DNA of 64,000 bases from Oerskovia turbata (GCF_000718325.1 NZ_JOFV01000019.1:1-64000), one strand, 5' to 3'; shown: positions 53,135 to 62,319, counted from the first letter of the stretch. Numbers and translations: made by a program. The notes: a model not told the origin generated them from the letters alone.

Positions 53135-54157
53135 TCAGCGCGTGGGCGTCGTCACGACCTGCCCGGCCCACGCGAAGCCGCCACCGAAGCCGATGAGCAG
53201 CGCGGGCACGCCCGCCGGGATCTTGCCCGCGTGCCACCACTTCGACAGGCCCAGCGGGATGCTCGCGGCCGACGTGTTGCCCGACTCGGTGATGTCCGTG
53301 ACGACGACCTTGTCCTCGAGGCCCAGCGCCTTGGCGAGCGGTTCGATGATGCGCAGGTTCGCCTGGTGCGCGACGAGCACCTCGATGTCGTCGAGCGTCA
53401 GGCCGCACTTCTCGACCGCGGCGCGCGCCCGGTCCGCCGCGCGCGTGATGGCCCAGCGGAACACCGCGCGACCGTCCTGCACGAACTTCTCGTCCGGGGC
53501 CTCGATGAGCACGGCGGGGGTCAGCTCGGGCTCCGAGCCCCACGCGACCGGCCCGATCCCCGGGGTGTCGGTGCCCTGCACCACGAACGCGCCCGCGCCG
53601 TCGGCCGTGAGGATGCACGTCACGCGGTCGGTCCAGTCGGTGAAGTCGGTGAGCTTCTCGGCGCCGATCACGAGGGCCGTGGTCGCGGCGCCCGTGCGGA
53701 TCGCCTGGTCCGCGAGCGCCAGGGCGTGCGCGAAGCCCGAGCACGCGACGTTGACGTCCAGGATCACGGGCCCGACGACGCCGCGCAGGTCGGGCGCGTC
53801 GTCCTCCTCGGGCGTGGACTGGCCAGGCATGACGCCCGTGCGCAGGTTGTACGCCACGCGGCCCGCGGTGTTGGGCGACCGGTCGCGCGCCGTGGCCGTC
53901 GCGACGATGACCATGTCGACGTCGCTCGCCGCGACCCCGGCGTCCTGCAGGGCGTGCCGGGCGGCGGCGGTGGCCATGTCCGCCACGGTCTCGTCCTCGG
54001 CCGCGACGTGCCGCGTCACGATGCCGGTGCGGGACCGGATCCACTCGTCGTTCGTCTCGACCAGCTGGGCGATGTCGTCGTTGGTGAGCGTCCGCTCGGG
54101 CTGGTGGTGGCCGATCCCGACGATGCGCGAGCCGGCGGCTCCGGTGAGGGTGAGCAT
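53135..54157 (-). CDS. 3-Oxoacyl-ACP synthase III-like protein (KAS III)
   Basis: 340 residues, thiolase fold. Catalytic triad Cys139 (VACSGFAHAL), His264 (VAHQANLRI) and Asn294 (ESGNTSAAS). Condenses acyl-CoA with malonyl-ACP in canonical FabH. A 22-residue acidic insert (about 108-130, GVMPGQSTPEEDDAPDLRG) sits before the catalytic Cys, where FabH has a short loop, so the acyl pocket entrance may differ. It stands alone, not in a fatty-acid operon, so it may be an alternative starter enzyme or a specialised-metabolism KAS III. Confidence 0.87.
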   Translation of the reverse strand: MLTLTGAAGSRIVGIGHHQPERTLTNDDIAQLVETNDEWIRSRTGIVTRHVAAEDETVADMATAAARHALQDAGVAASDVDMVIVATATARDRSPNTAGRVAYNLRTGVMPGQSTPEEDDAPDLRGVVGPVILDVNVACSGFAHALALADQAIRTGAATTALVIGAEKLTDFTDWTDRVTCILTADGAGAFVVQGTDTPGIGPVAWGSEPELTPAVLIEAPDEKFVQDGRAVFRWAITRAADRARAAVEKCGLTLDDIEVLVAHQANLRIIEPLAKALGLEDKVVVTDITESGNTSAASIPLGLSKWWHAGKIPAGVPALLIGFGGGFAWAGQVVTTPTR

Positions 54158-54341
54158 GGGTCGATCATTCCCCCGGGTGGGCGGATCAACCAAGTCGTCG
54201 GCGTCTCCTGCCTGGGAGCGGACCTGCGCCCCGATGAGCGGGACCGGCGGGCGGAGCCGACCATGGGAGGACGGGGGCACGACGCGGAGGGCATGACGAG
54301 CCGCGTCCGCCGCGATCCGCACCGACGACGGGAGCATCGCC

Positions 54342-55289
54342 ATGTGTACGGGAATCAGGTTCTCGGACGGCCAGGGCAGCGTCTACCTCGCACGGAACCT
54401 CGACTGGACGAGCGGCTACGGCCAGCAGGTGGTGCTGACCCCCACCGGCTACGCGCCGAGGTCGCCGTTCGGCGCGGTGCCCGGCATCGAGCACGCGACC
54501 ATCGGCATGGGCATCGTGGAGGAGGACACCCCCCTCTACTTCGACTGCGGCAACGACGCCGGTCTGGCCGTGGCCGGGCTCAACTTCCCGGGGTACGCGG
54601 CGTACGCCCCCGGACCCGTCGAGGGCGCGGTCAACGTCGCCGCGTACGAGTTCCCGCTGTGGGTCTGCTCGCAGTTCGCGAGCGTCGACGAGGTCGAGGC
54701 GGCGCTCAAGGACGTGGTGATCGTCGACAGGCCGATCAACGACAGGTACCCGAGCTCGCTGCTCCACTGGATCGTCGCCGACGGGAAGCGCTCGATCGTG
54801 GTGGAGCACACGAGCGAGGGCATGCAGGTCTTCGACGACGACGTCGACGTCCTGACCAACCAGCCCGGGTTCGCGTGGCACCACGAGAACCTGCGCAACT
54901 ACCTCAACACCTCCCCCGAGTTCCCCCCGGAGACCGAGCTGGGCAGGGCGCACCTCACCCCGTTCGGCTCGGGCTCGCACATGCGCGGCATCCCCGGGGA
55001 CTACTACTCGCCCTCACGGTTCGTCCGTGCCGCATACGTCAACGCCCACTACCCGGCCAAGGGGACCGAGGCGGAGAACGTGAGCCGGGCCTTCCACACG
55101 CTGCAGCAGGTCGCGATGGTCGACGGGTGCGCGGCGATGGGGTCGGGCGAGTTCGAGATCACCGTCTACACAGGGCTCTTCTCCTCCAGCACCGCGACCT
55201 ACTACTGGAACACCTACGACGACCCGGCGATCCGTAGCGTCGCGATGGCCGACCACCCGACGGGCGGCGAGAAGCTGGTCCTCGCGTAG
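54342..55289 (+). CDS. Choloylglycine hydrolase-family linear amide hydrolase
   Basis: 315-residue N-terminal nucleophile hydrolase (bile salt hydrolase/penicillin V acylase type). After Met removal Cys2 becomes the catalytic N-terminus; Arg18 and Asp21 (ARNLDW) and LTNQPGFAWH with the oxyanion Asn/Gln are in place, and GLNFPGY matches the family loop. No signal peptide. Substrate could be bile salts, N-acyl homoserine lactones or penicillin V; soil actinobacteria often carry such enzymes without bile exposure. ATG with GGAG ten bases upstream. Confidence 0.9.
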   Translation: MCTGIRFSDGQGSVYLARNLDWTSGYGQQVVLTPTGYAPRSPFGAVPGIEHATIGMGIVEEDTPLYFDCGNDAGLAVAGLNFPGYAAYAPGPVEGAVNVAAYEFPLWVCSQFASVDEVEAALKDVVIVDRPINDRYPSSLLHWIVADGKRSIVVEHTSEGMQVFDDDVDVLTNQPGFAWHHENLRNYLNTSPEFPPETELGRAHLTPFGSGSHMRGIPGDYYSPSRFVRAAYVNAHYPAKGTEAENVSRAFHTLQQVAMVDGCAAMGSGEFEITVYTGLFSSSTATYYWNTYDDPAIRSVAMADHPTGGEKLVLA

Positions 55290-55328
55290 ACGTCCAGTTG
55301 GTCGGCGCCCGGCAGGGCCGTGCGCCGG

Positions 55329-56798
55329 CTACCGCCGGTCGAGCGCGGCTCGTTCGTCGTCGCGCGGCGCGAGGACCACGGGGTCGCCCTCGCCGTCGAA
55401 GACCCGCACGGGGCGGGACGCGTCCCAGCACTGCCAGCCCGGGTCGCCGGTCGTCGCGAACCCCACCCAGGCCGAGTGCATCGCGGTCGCGAGGGACTGC
55501 GGGGCGTCGGGCCCGGCGAGCGCACGGGAGTCAGGCGTCGCCAGGCCGTCGAACACGAAGCCCAGCTCGATGGCGTGGGCAGCGCCGAGGTCCGCGACCG
55601 GGCTGCGCCAGGCGAACTCGTAGACGTGCGTCTGCGCGCCTGCGGCCCGGCGGGCGTCCGCGACCCGCTGGAGCGGGACCCGCAGCAGGACGTCGGTGGC
55701 GAGCGCCCCGAGGACGACCCCGACCGACGCGCCGGGCCGGTTGCGCCGGAACAGCCGCACGGCCCGGGCCGAGATCCCCACCTTGCGACGGGCCACCGCG
55801 AGGTGCAGGCGCTTGAACGTGCCGAGCAGTCCCGTGGGCACGAACCAGAGGCGGTACTCCTCGGTCGTGGCGCCCACGAGCAGCGGGATCGTCCGACCGG
55901 CTCCCGCGACGAGCGCGTCCTCGGGGGTGCGGGGCACCAGGTCGTCGTCGAGGCACAGCGCGAACCCCGGACCTCCCGTGAGCGGGGTCGCCCCCGCCGT
56001 GACACGGTCCTGCGAGGCGACCAGCGCCTCGGGCAGGACGGTCGCGAAGCCTGCGCTCGTCGTCGGGACGGCCAGGTCCTTGCCCATGGCGCGCGTGATG
56101 CGCCCCGCCCGGGTCGCCGGCTGCGCGGACAGCGGCCCGCTCTGCACGATCGCGCGCGCGACGAGCCCCGGCGCCGAGGGGTGGGCCAGGATCGCCGCGA
56201 CCGTGTTGCCGCCCGCGGACTGTCCCGCGAGCGTCACGCGCCGCGGGTCGCCGCCGAACGCCGCGACCTCGTCCTGGACCCAGGCCAGCGCCGCGAGCTG
56301 GTCGGCCAGGCCCAGGTTGCGCGGGGCGCCGTCGAGCACCGAGAACCCCTCGGCGCCCAACCGGTAGTTGACCCCGACGAACACCACGCCGTCCTGCGCG
56401 AACCGCGTCCCGTCGTAGCCCGCGAGCGCGTTCGACCCGTGCGCGAGCGACCCGCCGTGCACCCACACGAGGACGGGCAGCAGCTCGGGGCCCCGCACTG
56501 CCGGGGTCCACACGTTGACGTGCAGGACGTCCTCGCCGTCGATCCTCACGGTCGGCAGCAGCTCGCCGAGCGCACCCGGGTACGGGGACTGCGGGGATGT
56601 GGCCCCGTACCGGGTCGCGTCGCGCACGCCGTCCCAGGGTTCCGCGGGCTCGAGCGACGCGAACCGTCGCGTGCGGAAGGGCGGCGCCGCGTACGGCACC
56701 CCGAGGAACCGCTCGACGCCGTCCGCGACGGTCCCCTCGACCGCGCCCTTGCCCGTCACGACCCGTACCCGGCCGGCGACCTCGCTGTCAGCACTCAT
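55329..56798 (-). CDS. Type B carboxylesterase
   Basis: 489-residue alpha/beta-hydrolase. Oxyanion hole HGGS at 114-117, nucleophile Ser194 in GQSAGG, acidic residue in TTEEYRLW, and catalytic His in GAAHAIEL. VTGKGAVEGTVADGVERFLGVPYAAPP near the start is the family opening. Cytosolic, without a signal peptide. Expected to hydrolyse short-chain or aromatic esters. Transcribed alone. Confidence 0.9.
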   Translation of the reverse strand: MSADSEVAGRVRVVTGKGAVEGTVADGVERFLGVPYAAPPFRTRRFASLEPAEPWDGVRDATRYGATSPQSPYPGALGELLPTVRIDGEDVLHVNVWTPAVRGPELLPVLVWVHGGSLAHGSNALAGYDGTRFAQDGVVFVGVNYRLGAEGFSVLDGAPRNLGLADQLAALAWVQDEVAAFGGDPRRVTLAGQSAGGNTVAAILAHPSAPGLVARAIVQSGPLSAQPATRAGRITRAMGKDLAVPTTSAGFATVLPEALVASQDRVTAGATPLTGGPGFALCLDDDLVPRTPEDALVAGAGRTIPLLVGATTEEYRLWFVPTGLLGTFKRLHLAVARRKVGISARAVRLFRRNRPGASVGVVLGALATDVLLRVPLQRVADARRAAGAQTHVYEFAWRSPVADLGAAHAIELGFVFDGLATPDSRALAGPDAPQSLATAMHSAWVGFATTGDPGWQCWDASRPVRVFDGEGDPVVLAPRDDERAALDRR

Positions 56799-56904
56799 CC
56801 CGCCATGGTCTCTCCGGTGGGCTCAGGGCGTCGGCGGCGCGCCGTCGCGGTCGTCGCGGCGGTCTTCTCGACCGGGTTCGCTCCGGCGATCTAGGCTTCG
56901 GTGG

Positions 56905-57516
56905 ATGTCGAGCATCCAGCGGTTCCGCGGCCGCATCGCCGGGTGGGGCACGGCGTCGGGGACGCGGCTGGTCGTCGGCAGGTGGGACGTGTCCCCGTTC
57001 GGCGCGTTCGCCGACGTCATGGTGGAGCGGCCCGACGGCGAGCGCATCCTCCTCGCCCCGTCGCACCAGGTCGCGGATCTCGTCGCGACGACGTACCGCT
57101 TCGACCGGGTCGAGGTGTGCCCGGTCACCGTGAGCCGGGTGGCGGGGTCCGAGGACTGGCACGTGGTCGCCGGGCCGCTCGAGGCGCGGGTCGACGTCGG
57201 ACGCCGCACGGCGCTCGGCCGCGTGCTCCGCGTCGTGCCCCGTCGGGTCGCGGCCTCCCACCGGACGACGGTCCTCACCGACCCCGTCGCGCGGCTCCTC
57301 CTCCGCGGTGTCCGGACACGCGGCAGCGCCGGACCCGGCCGGGTCGAGCACTACGGCGCGACGGACGTGCACGAGATCACGGGCGCCCGCACCGAGTGGG
57401 ACGGCGAGCCGCTGGGAGATCTGCGGGACGTCGACCCGCCCGTCCGGTTCGGGTTCGGTTCCACGCCGCGCCGACCGGCCGTGACGGACGTCGTGACGAC
57501 GATCGTCGAGCGCTGA
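56905..57516 (+). CDS. Hypothetical protein, 203 aa
   Basis: No family recognised. About 200 residues, Arg- and Val-rich, predicted mixed alpha/beta (RLVVGRWDVSPFGAFADVMVERPDGERILLAPSHQVADLV). ATG 56905 follows a TAGGCT -10 candidate by seven bases, so leaderless. Divergent from the esterase with a gap of about 100 bases. Similar proteins appear in actinobacteria as conserved unknowns, but that is from memory of the overall look, not a motif. Confidence 0.6.
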   Translation: MSSIQRFRGRIAGWGTASGTRLVVGRWDVSPFGAFADVMVERPDGERILLAPSHQVADLVATTYRFDRVEVCPVTVSRVAGSEDWHVVAGPLEARVDVGRRTALGRVLRVVPRRVAASHRTTVLTDPVARLLLRGVRTRGSAGPGRVEHYGATDVHEITGARTEWDGEPLGDLRDVDPPVRFGFGSTPRRPAVTDVVTTIVER

Positions 57517-57555
57517 CGCGTGCACGGTTCTCCACGTTGCCGGATGATCTGTCCC

Positions 57556-58227
57556 ATGCGCTCCACACTCATGAACCACACCGAACAGCCGGGCGAACCG
57601 GGGAGCTTCCAGCTGCAGAACGACCGCATGCTCAAGGTCGACCTCGCAGGCACGGGCGGGTTCTTCTACGCGCGGCAGGGCTCGATGGTCGCCTACCAGG
57701 GCGACGTCGACTTCGCGTACGAGGGCTCGGGCGGTGTCGCCAAGATGTTCAAGAAGGCCTTCACGGGCGAGGGCATGTCCCTCATGAAGGTCTCGGGCAG
57801 CGGCGACGTGTTCCTCGCGCAGGACGCCGACCAGGTGTTCGTCCTGCACCTGGAGGACGAGGCCGTCACGGTCAACGGGTCCAACGTGCTGGCGTTCGAG
57901 AGCACCCTGACCTGGGACATCAACCGCGTCGAGGGCGCGTCCATGATGAGCGGCGGACTGTTCAACACGACGTTCACCGGGACGGGGTCCCTCGCTGTGA
58001 CGGCCTACGGGACGCCCGTGGTCCTCGACGTCGACGAGCCCACGTACGTCGACATGCAGGCCGCGGTCCTGTGGTCGAGCTCGCTCACGTCCACGATCCG
58101 CAAGACCGCGAAGCTCTCCGCGGCGATCGGCCGCGGGTCGGGCGAGGCGTACCAGCTCGGTCTCACGGGGCGCGGCATCGTCGTCGTGCAGGCCTCGGAG
58201 GGGCACCCGGTCCCGACGGCGAAGTAG
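57556..58227 (+). CDS. AIM24 family protein
   Basis: 223-residue double-stranded beta-helix-like protein. The AIM24 pattern is visible in QGSMVAYQGDVDFAYEGSGGV, GEGMSLMKVSGSGDVFLAQDADQVFVLHLEDEAV, the FNTTFTGTGSLAVTAYGTPVVL turn and VVVQASEGHPVP at the end. Family members are beta-barrel-type proteins of uncertain role (the yeast member is mitochondrial; bacterial ones have been linked to stress). Thirty-nine bases after the preceding unknown gene, so possibly cotranscribed. Confidence 0.82.
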   Translation: MRSTLMNHTEQPGEPGSFQLQNDRMLKVDLAGTGGFFYARQGSMVAYQGDVDFAYEGSGGVAKMFKKAFTGEGMSLMKVSGSGDVFLAQDADQVFVLHLEDEAVTVNGSNVLAFESTLTWDINRVEGASMMSGGLFNTTFTGTGSLAVTAYGTPVVLDVDEPTYVDMQAAVLWSSSLTSTIRKTAKLSAAIGRGSGEAYQLGLTGRGIVVVQASEGHPVPTAK

Positions 58228-58406
58228 CGGGGGCTGGGACACACCGCCCCACCCACCCCGTCACCGCCTGAGCCGAGGTGGGCCGTGGTCATCAGCGCCT
58301 CGATCTCGCGGGAGAATGGAGAGCTGGGTGCTGCGTCCCGTGCGGATGCGCCCCGCCCCTCGACCTCGATCGCGCAGGAAACTGCAGGAAGCCACAGGAC
58401 GTTCCA

Positions 58407-60074
58407 GTGCCCTCAGCGGACCAGCCCACCTCGACCACCACCGCTCCCGACGAGCAGACCGGATCCCCGGTCGGCTCGTCCGGCTCAGCGTCCGCGAAGG
58501 AGCAGGCGACCGTCCTCGCGGAGGCCTCGCGCCGCCGCTCGTTCGCGGTCATCAGCCACCCGGACGCGGGAAAGTCGACCCTCACCGAGGCGCTCGCCCT
58601 GCACGCCAACGCGATCCGCGAGGCGGGCCGCGCGGACGGCAAGGCGGGCAGGCGCACGGTGTCCGACTGGATGGACATGGAGCAGGACCGCGGGATCTCG
58701 ATCACGTCGGCCGCGCTGCAGTTCACGTACCGCGACGCCATGATCAACCTGGTCGACACCCCGGGCCACGCCGACTTCTCCGAGGACACGTACCGTGTGC
58801 TGTCCGCGGTCGACGCGGCCGTGATGCTCGTCGACGCCGCCAAGGGCCTCGAGGTCCAGACCATGAAGCTGTTCGCGGTCTGCAAGCACCGCGGCATCCC
58901 CCTCATCACCGTCATCAACAAGTGGGACCGTCCGGGCAAGGACGCGCTCGAGCTCATGGACGAGATCCAGGAGCGCACGGGGCTCGTCCCGACGCCGCTC
59001 ACGTGGCCCGTGGGTGTCGGCGGCGACTTCCGGGGCGTGCTCGACCGCCGCACGGGGCAGTACGTGCACTACACGCGCACCGCGGGCGGCACGACGATCG
59101 CCCCCGAGGAGGTCATGGACCCGGAGGCGGCCCTGGCCCGCGAGGGTGACGCGTGGACGACCGCGACCGAGGAGGCCGAGCTGCTCGCCGACACCAACGG
59201 CGACCACGACCAGGAGTCGTTCCTGGCCGGTCAGACGACCCCGGTGCTGTTCGGCTCGGCGGTGCAGAACTTCGGTGTCCACGCGCTGCTCGACGTCCTG
59301 GTCGACGTCGCCCCCTCGCCGTCGCCGCGCGTCACCGTGAACGAGGACACGCGTCCCGTGGAGGCACCCTTCAGCGCGTTCGTCTTCAAGATGCAGGCCG
59401 GCATGGACACCGCGCACCGCGACCGGCTCGCGTTCGCGCGCATCTGCTCGGGCGTGTTCGAGCGCGGCATGGTCGTGAGCTCGGCCCGCACGGGCAAGCC
59501 CTTCGCGACGAAGTACGCGCAGCAGGTCTTCGGGCGCGAGCGCACGATCGTCGACACGGCCTACCCGGGCGACGTCGTGGGCCTCGTCAACGCGGCCGGC
59601 CTGCGCGTGGGCGACACGCTGTACCTGGACAAGAAGGTCGAGTTCCCGCCGCTGCCGACGTTCGCACCCGAGCACTTCGCGGTCATGCGCGCCAAGGACG
59701 TCTCGCGCTACAAGCAGTTCCAGCGCGGTGTCATGCAGCTCGGCGCCGAGGGCGTCGTCCAGGTCCTGCGCTCGGACCTGCGCGGTGAGCAGGCGCCCGT
59801 CCTGGCCGTGGTGGGCCCCATGCAGTTCGAGGTCGCCGAGCACCGCATGGCGACCGAGTTCAACGCGCCCGTGACGCTCGACCGTCTGGGCTACTCGATG
59901 GCGCTGCGCACCACGAAGGACTGGGTCGCGAAGCTGAACGAGCAGCCGGGCGTCGAGGTCCTCCAGCGCGAGGACGGCGAGTACCTGGCACTCTTCCCGG
60001 ACCGCTGGCGCGTGACGTCGGTGCGCAACCGCCTCGACGACGTGGTCCTGCTCGAGGACGAGATCTTCGGCTGA
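58407..60074 (+). CDS. prfC: Peptide chain release factor 3
   Basis: 555-residue translational GTPase that recycles RF1/RF2 from the ribosome. Start GTG 58407 with AGGA seven bases upstream; the frame is open further 5' without protein-like sequence. G1 SHPDAGKSTLTEAL, G3 DTPGHADFSED, G4 NKWDRPG and the RF3-specific VFKMQAGMDTAHRDRLAFARICSG stretch identify it and separate it from EF-G. Residues 1-30 are a Ser/Thr-rich extension. Followed by a 23-bp hairpin. Confidence 0.96.
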   Translation: MPSADQPTSTTTAPDEQTGSPVGSSGSASAKEQATVLAEASRRRSFAVISHPDAGKSTLTEALALHANAIREAGRADGKAGRRTVSDWMDMEQDRGISITSAALQFTYRDAMINLVDTPGHADFSEDTYRVLSAVDAAVMLVDAAKGLEVQTMKLFAVCKHRGIPLITVINKWDRPGKDALELMDEIQERTGLVPTPLTWPVGVGGDFRGVLDRRTGQYVHYTRTAGGTTIAPEEVMDPEAALAREGDAWTTATEEAELLADTNGDHDQESFLAGQTTPVLFGSAVQNFGVHALLDVLVDVAPSPSPRVTVNEDTRPVEAPFSAFVFKMQAGMDTAHRDRLAFARICSGVFERGMVVSSARTGKPFATKYAQQVFGRERTIVDTAYPGDVVGLVNAAGLRVGDTLYLDKKVEFPPLPTFAPEHFAVMRAKDVSRYKQFQRGVMQLGAEGVVQVLRSDLRGEQAPVLAVVGPMQFEVAEHRMATEFNAPVTLDRLGYSMALRTTKDWVAKLNEQPGVEVLQREDGEYLALFPDRWRVTSVRNRLDDVVLLEDEIFG

Positions 60075-60115
60075 CGCTCGCCGCGCGGCGCCCGCTCGGC
60101 CCCCGGACGCCCCGG

Positions 60116-60169
60116 ATGCCCGACGGCGGAGCGCACCCACGCACCCGGGTGCGCTCCGCCGTCGGGCAT
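60116..60169. terminator. Perfect 23-bp hairpin after prfC
   Basis: Arms 60116-60138 and 60147-60169 are fully complementary (left arm begins ATGCCCGACGGCGGAG) around an 8-base loop, between prfC and the convergent ArsR gene. The strongest hairpin in the window; no T tract. Confidence 0.85.
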
Positions 60170-60194
60170 TCTCGTGGGACGGCCTGGGGGCACC

Positions 60195-60761
60195 TCAGGG
60201 CGTGTCGTCGCTCCCGTCGCTCCCGCGGGGCGCCAGGACCGCGAGCGCCTGGTAGGCACGCCGATCAGGGTCGGGCGCCTTCCTGGCCTCGGTGAGCGCT
60301 CGGTCGGCCCAGCGCTCGAGCAGGTCCGTGACCTCCTTGGCCATCTCCTCGGCCTGCTGGGGCGTGAGGACGAGGGCGCTGATCGCGAACAACCGGTCCT
60401 TGTCGTGCGAGCTCGTGTCGTTCGCCTCCACGAACAGCCGCTCGGCCCACCGCAGCGCGGGACGGACGACCTCGCGGACGACCCCGGGAGATCCGGGGTC
60501 GACGACGTAGCTCTCGGCGGCGTTGGTCCACACCCGGTCACGGCGGTCGCGTGCGTGCTCGGGTGCCTCGACGATCATGCCGGCCTTGGCCAGCACGCGC
60601 AGGTGAAAGCTGATGGAGTTCGCGGGCTCGCCGATCGCCTGGGCGAGGTCCGCGGCGCGCGCGTGCCCGAGGACCACGAGCTCCGAGAGGATGCGCTGGC
60701 GCATCGGGTGGGCGATGGCCCGGAGCGCCGCGGGGTCCTGGACGTGGAAGGTCTCGCGCAT
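60195..60761 (-). CDS. ArsR-type winged-helix regulator
   Basis: 188 residues. HTH region RAIAHPMRQRILSELVVLGHARAADLAQAIGEPANSISFHLRVLAKAGMIVE (about 14-66), followed by a helical effector domain (SSHDKDRLFAISALVLTPQQAEEMAKEVTDLLERWADRAL). No metal-binding cysteine motif in the DNA-binding helix, so it is probably a non-metal ArsR/PadR-like sensor. Divergent from an MFS exporter, with an inverted repeat operator between them, a typical exporter-regulator pair. Confidence 0.88.
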   Translation of the reverse strand: MRETFHVQDPAALRAIAHPMRQRILSELVVLGHARAADLAQAIGEPANSISFHLRVLAKAGMIVEAPEHARDRRDRVWTNAAESYVVDPGSPGVVREVVRPALRWAERLFVEANDTSSHDKDRLFAISALVLTPQQAEEMAKEVTDLLERWADRALTEARKAPDPDRRAYQALAVLAPRGSDGSDDTP

Positions 60762-60802
60762 CCCCCGAGGCTAGCAACGCTGTCGCCGTCCGCACGACCA
60801 GT

Positions 60803-60844
60803 TGCGCAATCATCATTGCGCATCAGTTCTTGCGGGACTACCGT
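60803..60844. promoter_or_regulatory. Operator and promoter of the MFS gene
   Basis: TGCGCAAT-CATC-ATTGCGCA (60803-60822) is a perfect 8-base inverted repeat. TTGCGC at 60816-60821 and TACCGT at 60839-60844 are 17 bases apart, so the operator's right arm contains the -35 box; the MFS ATG begins seven bases after the -10, suggesting a leaderless message. Confidence 0.7.
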
Positions 60845-60851
60845 GTGTCGC

Positions 60852-62225
60852 ATGTCGACCACCCAGAGCACCCCACCACCTCCCCGCACCTCGACGGGCA
60901 CCGCAGACCCCGCGACCCCCGCGCCGTCTCCCCCGCAGACCGACGAACCCACCGCGCCAGCGACGCCCAGCGCACCTCCACCCCTCCTGCGCAACCGGTC
61001 GTACATGCTCCTCATGACCGGCCTGACGACCGAGTCGCTCGGGGCAGGCCTCGCCCTGTTCGCCGTCCCGCTCGTCGCCTACTCGCTGACCGGTTCGGTC
61101 CTCCAGGCCGGAGCCGTCGCGGCCGTCGGCCAGGTCGGGGCCCTGCTCGCGACCCTCCCGGCCGGCGTCGTCGCGGACCGTGTCGACCGGCGCCGGCTCG
61201 TCGTCGCCGCGAGCACCGTGGGCGCCGCGCTCTGGGTCACCGTGGGCGCAGCAGCCGCCCTGGGCTCGCTCACCGCCTGGCACCTCGCGCTCGTGCTGTT
61301 CGGAGCCTCGGTCGTAGGAGCGTTCGTGGACCCCGCGACGAGCGGAGCCTTCCGCTCGGTCGTCCCGGCCCCCCAGCTCCCGACCGCGCTCGCCGCCACC
61401 CAGGGGCGGGACGCCGTCGCGAGCCTGCTCGCAGGCCCCGTCGGCGGCCTGCTCTTCGCGGTCGGGCACGCGGTCCCGCTCGCCGCCGCAGCGATCGGGT
61501 CGGCCGCGACCGCGGTGTGCACCTGGGCCGTGCGCGAACCCCTCAACGGCGACACGGCGCAGGCGCGCGCGACCCACCCCGTCGAGGCGCTGCGCCACGG
61601 ACTGCGGTTCGTCTGGTCGGTCCCCCTCTTCCGGACGCTCCTGGGGCTCTTCGTCGTCATCAACGTCGCGTTCGGCGGGCTGCTCGTCGGCATCAACCTC
61701 GAGCTCGTCCGGACCGGGGTCGCCCCCGTCCTCATCGGGGTCATCGACCTCGCCGTCGGCGCGGGCATCCTCGTCGGGGCCGTGCTCGCCCCGCAGCTCG
61801 TCGCGCGCGTCCGTGCCGGGGCGCTCACGGTCGCCGCGCTGGTCACCCTCGCCGTCGGCGCGACCCTCATGGCGGCCCTCCAGACGTACCCCGCCTACGT
61901 CGCCGTGCTGCCGCTCGCCGTCCTCCTGGTCCCGGCGGTCAACGCGGGGCTCGCGGGCTACGCCGCGGCGATCACCCCGCTCGACATGCAGGGACGCCTC
62001 GCGTCGATCATGGGTCTGACCGGACTCGCCGCCGGACCCCTGATCCCGCTCGTCGGGGCCGGGCTGCTCGACCGGTTCGGGATCGGGACCGCGCTCGTGG
62101 TGCTCGCGGGGCTGCTCGTCGCCACGGTCGCCGTCATCTCGGCCGCACGCCCGCTCTGGCGCGTCGGCACCCCGGACACGTGGGCCGACGACGCGCTGCC
62201 GTCGAGCATCGAGAGCGGGGCCTGA
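60852..62225 (+). CDS. MFS transporter, probable drug/toxin exporter
   Basis: 457 residues with about 12 membrane helices after a 45-residue Pro/Thr-rich cytosolic leader. The loop 2-3 motif GVVADRVDRRRLVVAAS (about 99) is the MFS signature, and GLVAGSLVG-like helices 5 (QGRDAVASLLAGPVGGLLFAVGHAV) recall motif C of exporters. Resembles the EntS/DHA3-like group. Regulated by the divergent ArsR protein. Substrate unknown. Confidence 0.88.
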   Translation: MSTTQSTPPPPRTSTGTADPATPAPSPPQTDEPTAPATPSAPPPLLRNRSYMLLMTGLTTESLGAGLALFAVPLVAYSLTGSVLQAGAVAAVGQVGALLATLPAGVVADRVDRRRLVVAASTVGAALWVTVGAAAALGSLTAWHLALVLFGASVVGAFVDPATSGAFRSVVPAPQLPTALAATQGRDAVASLLAGPVGGLLFAVGHAVPLAAAAIGSAATAVCTWAVREPLNGDTAQARATHPVEALRHGLRFVWSVPLFRTLLGLFVVINVAFGGLLVGINLELVRTGVAPVLIGVIDLAVGAGILVGAVLAPQLVARVRAGALTVAALVTLAVGATLMAALQTYPAYVAVLPLAVLLVPAVNAGLAGYAAAITPLDMQGRLASIMGLTGLAAGPLIPLVGAGLLDRFGIGTALVVLAGLLVATVAVISAARPLWRVGTPDTWADDALPSSIESGA

Positions 62226-62273
62226 CCTCACGGCGGCCGACGCTCCCGGGGTGCGCTGCGCCGTCGGGCAGCC

Positions 62274-62319
62274 GTTGTCAGAACGAGCGTGCGCTGGAGC
62301 CCACGCTCGTTCTGACAAC
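62274..62319. terminator. Perfect 18-bp hairpin, family C
   Basis: GTTGTCAGAACGAGCGTG (62274-62291) pairs with 62302-62319 around a ten-base loop, between the convergent MFS and dehydratase genes. The arms are nearly the same as those at 38623-38666, while the loops differ. Confidence 0.78.

Noticed and set aside
58228-58406. Possible small gene or RNA between the AIM24 and prfC genes
   Set aside because: No ribosome site, no protein-like frame and no clear hairpin beyond GC-rich background.
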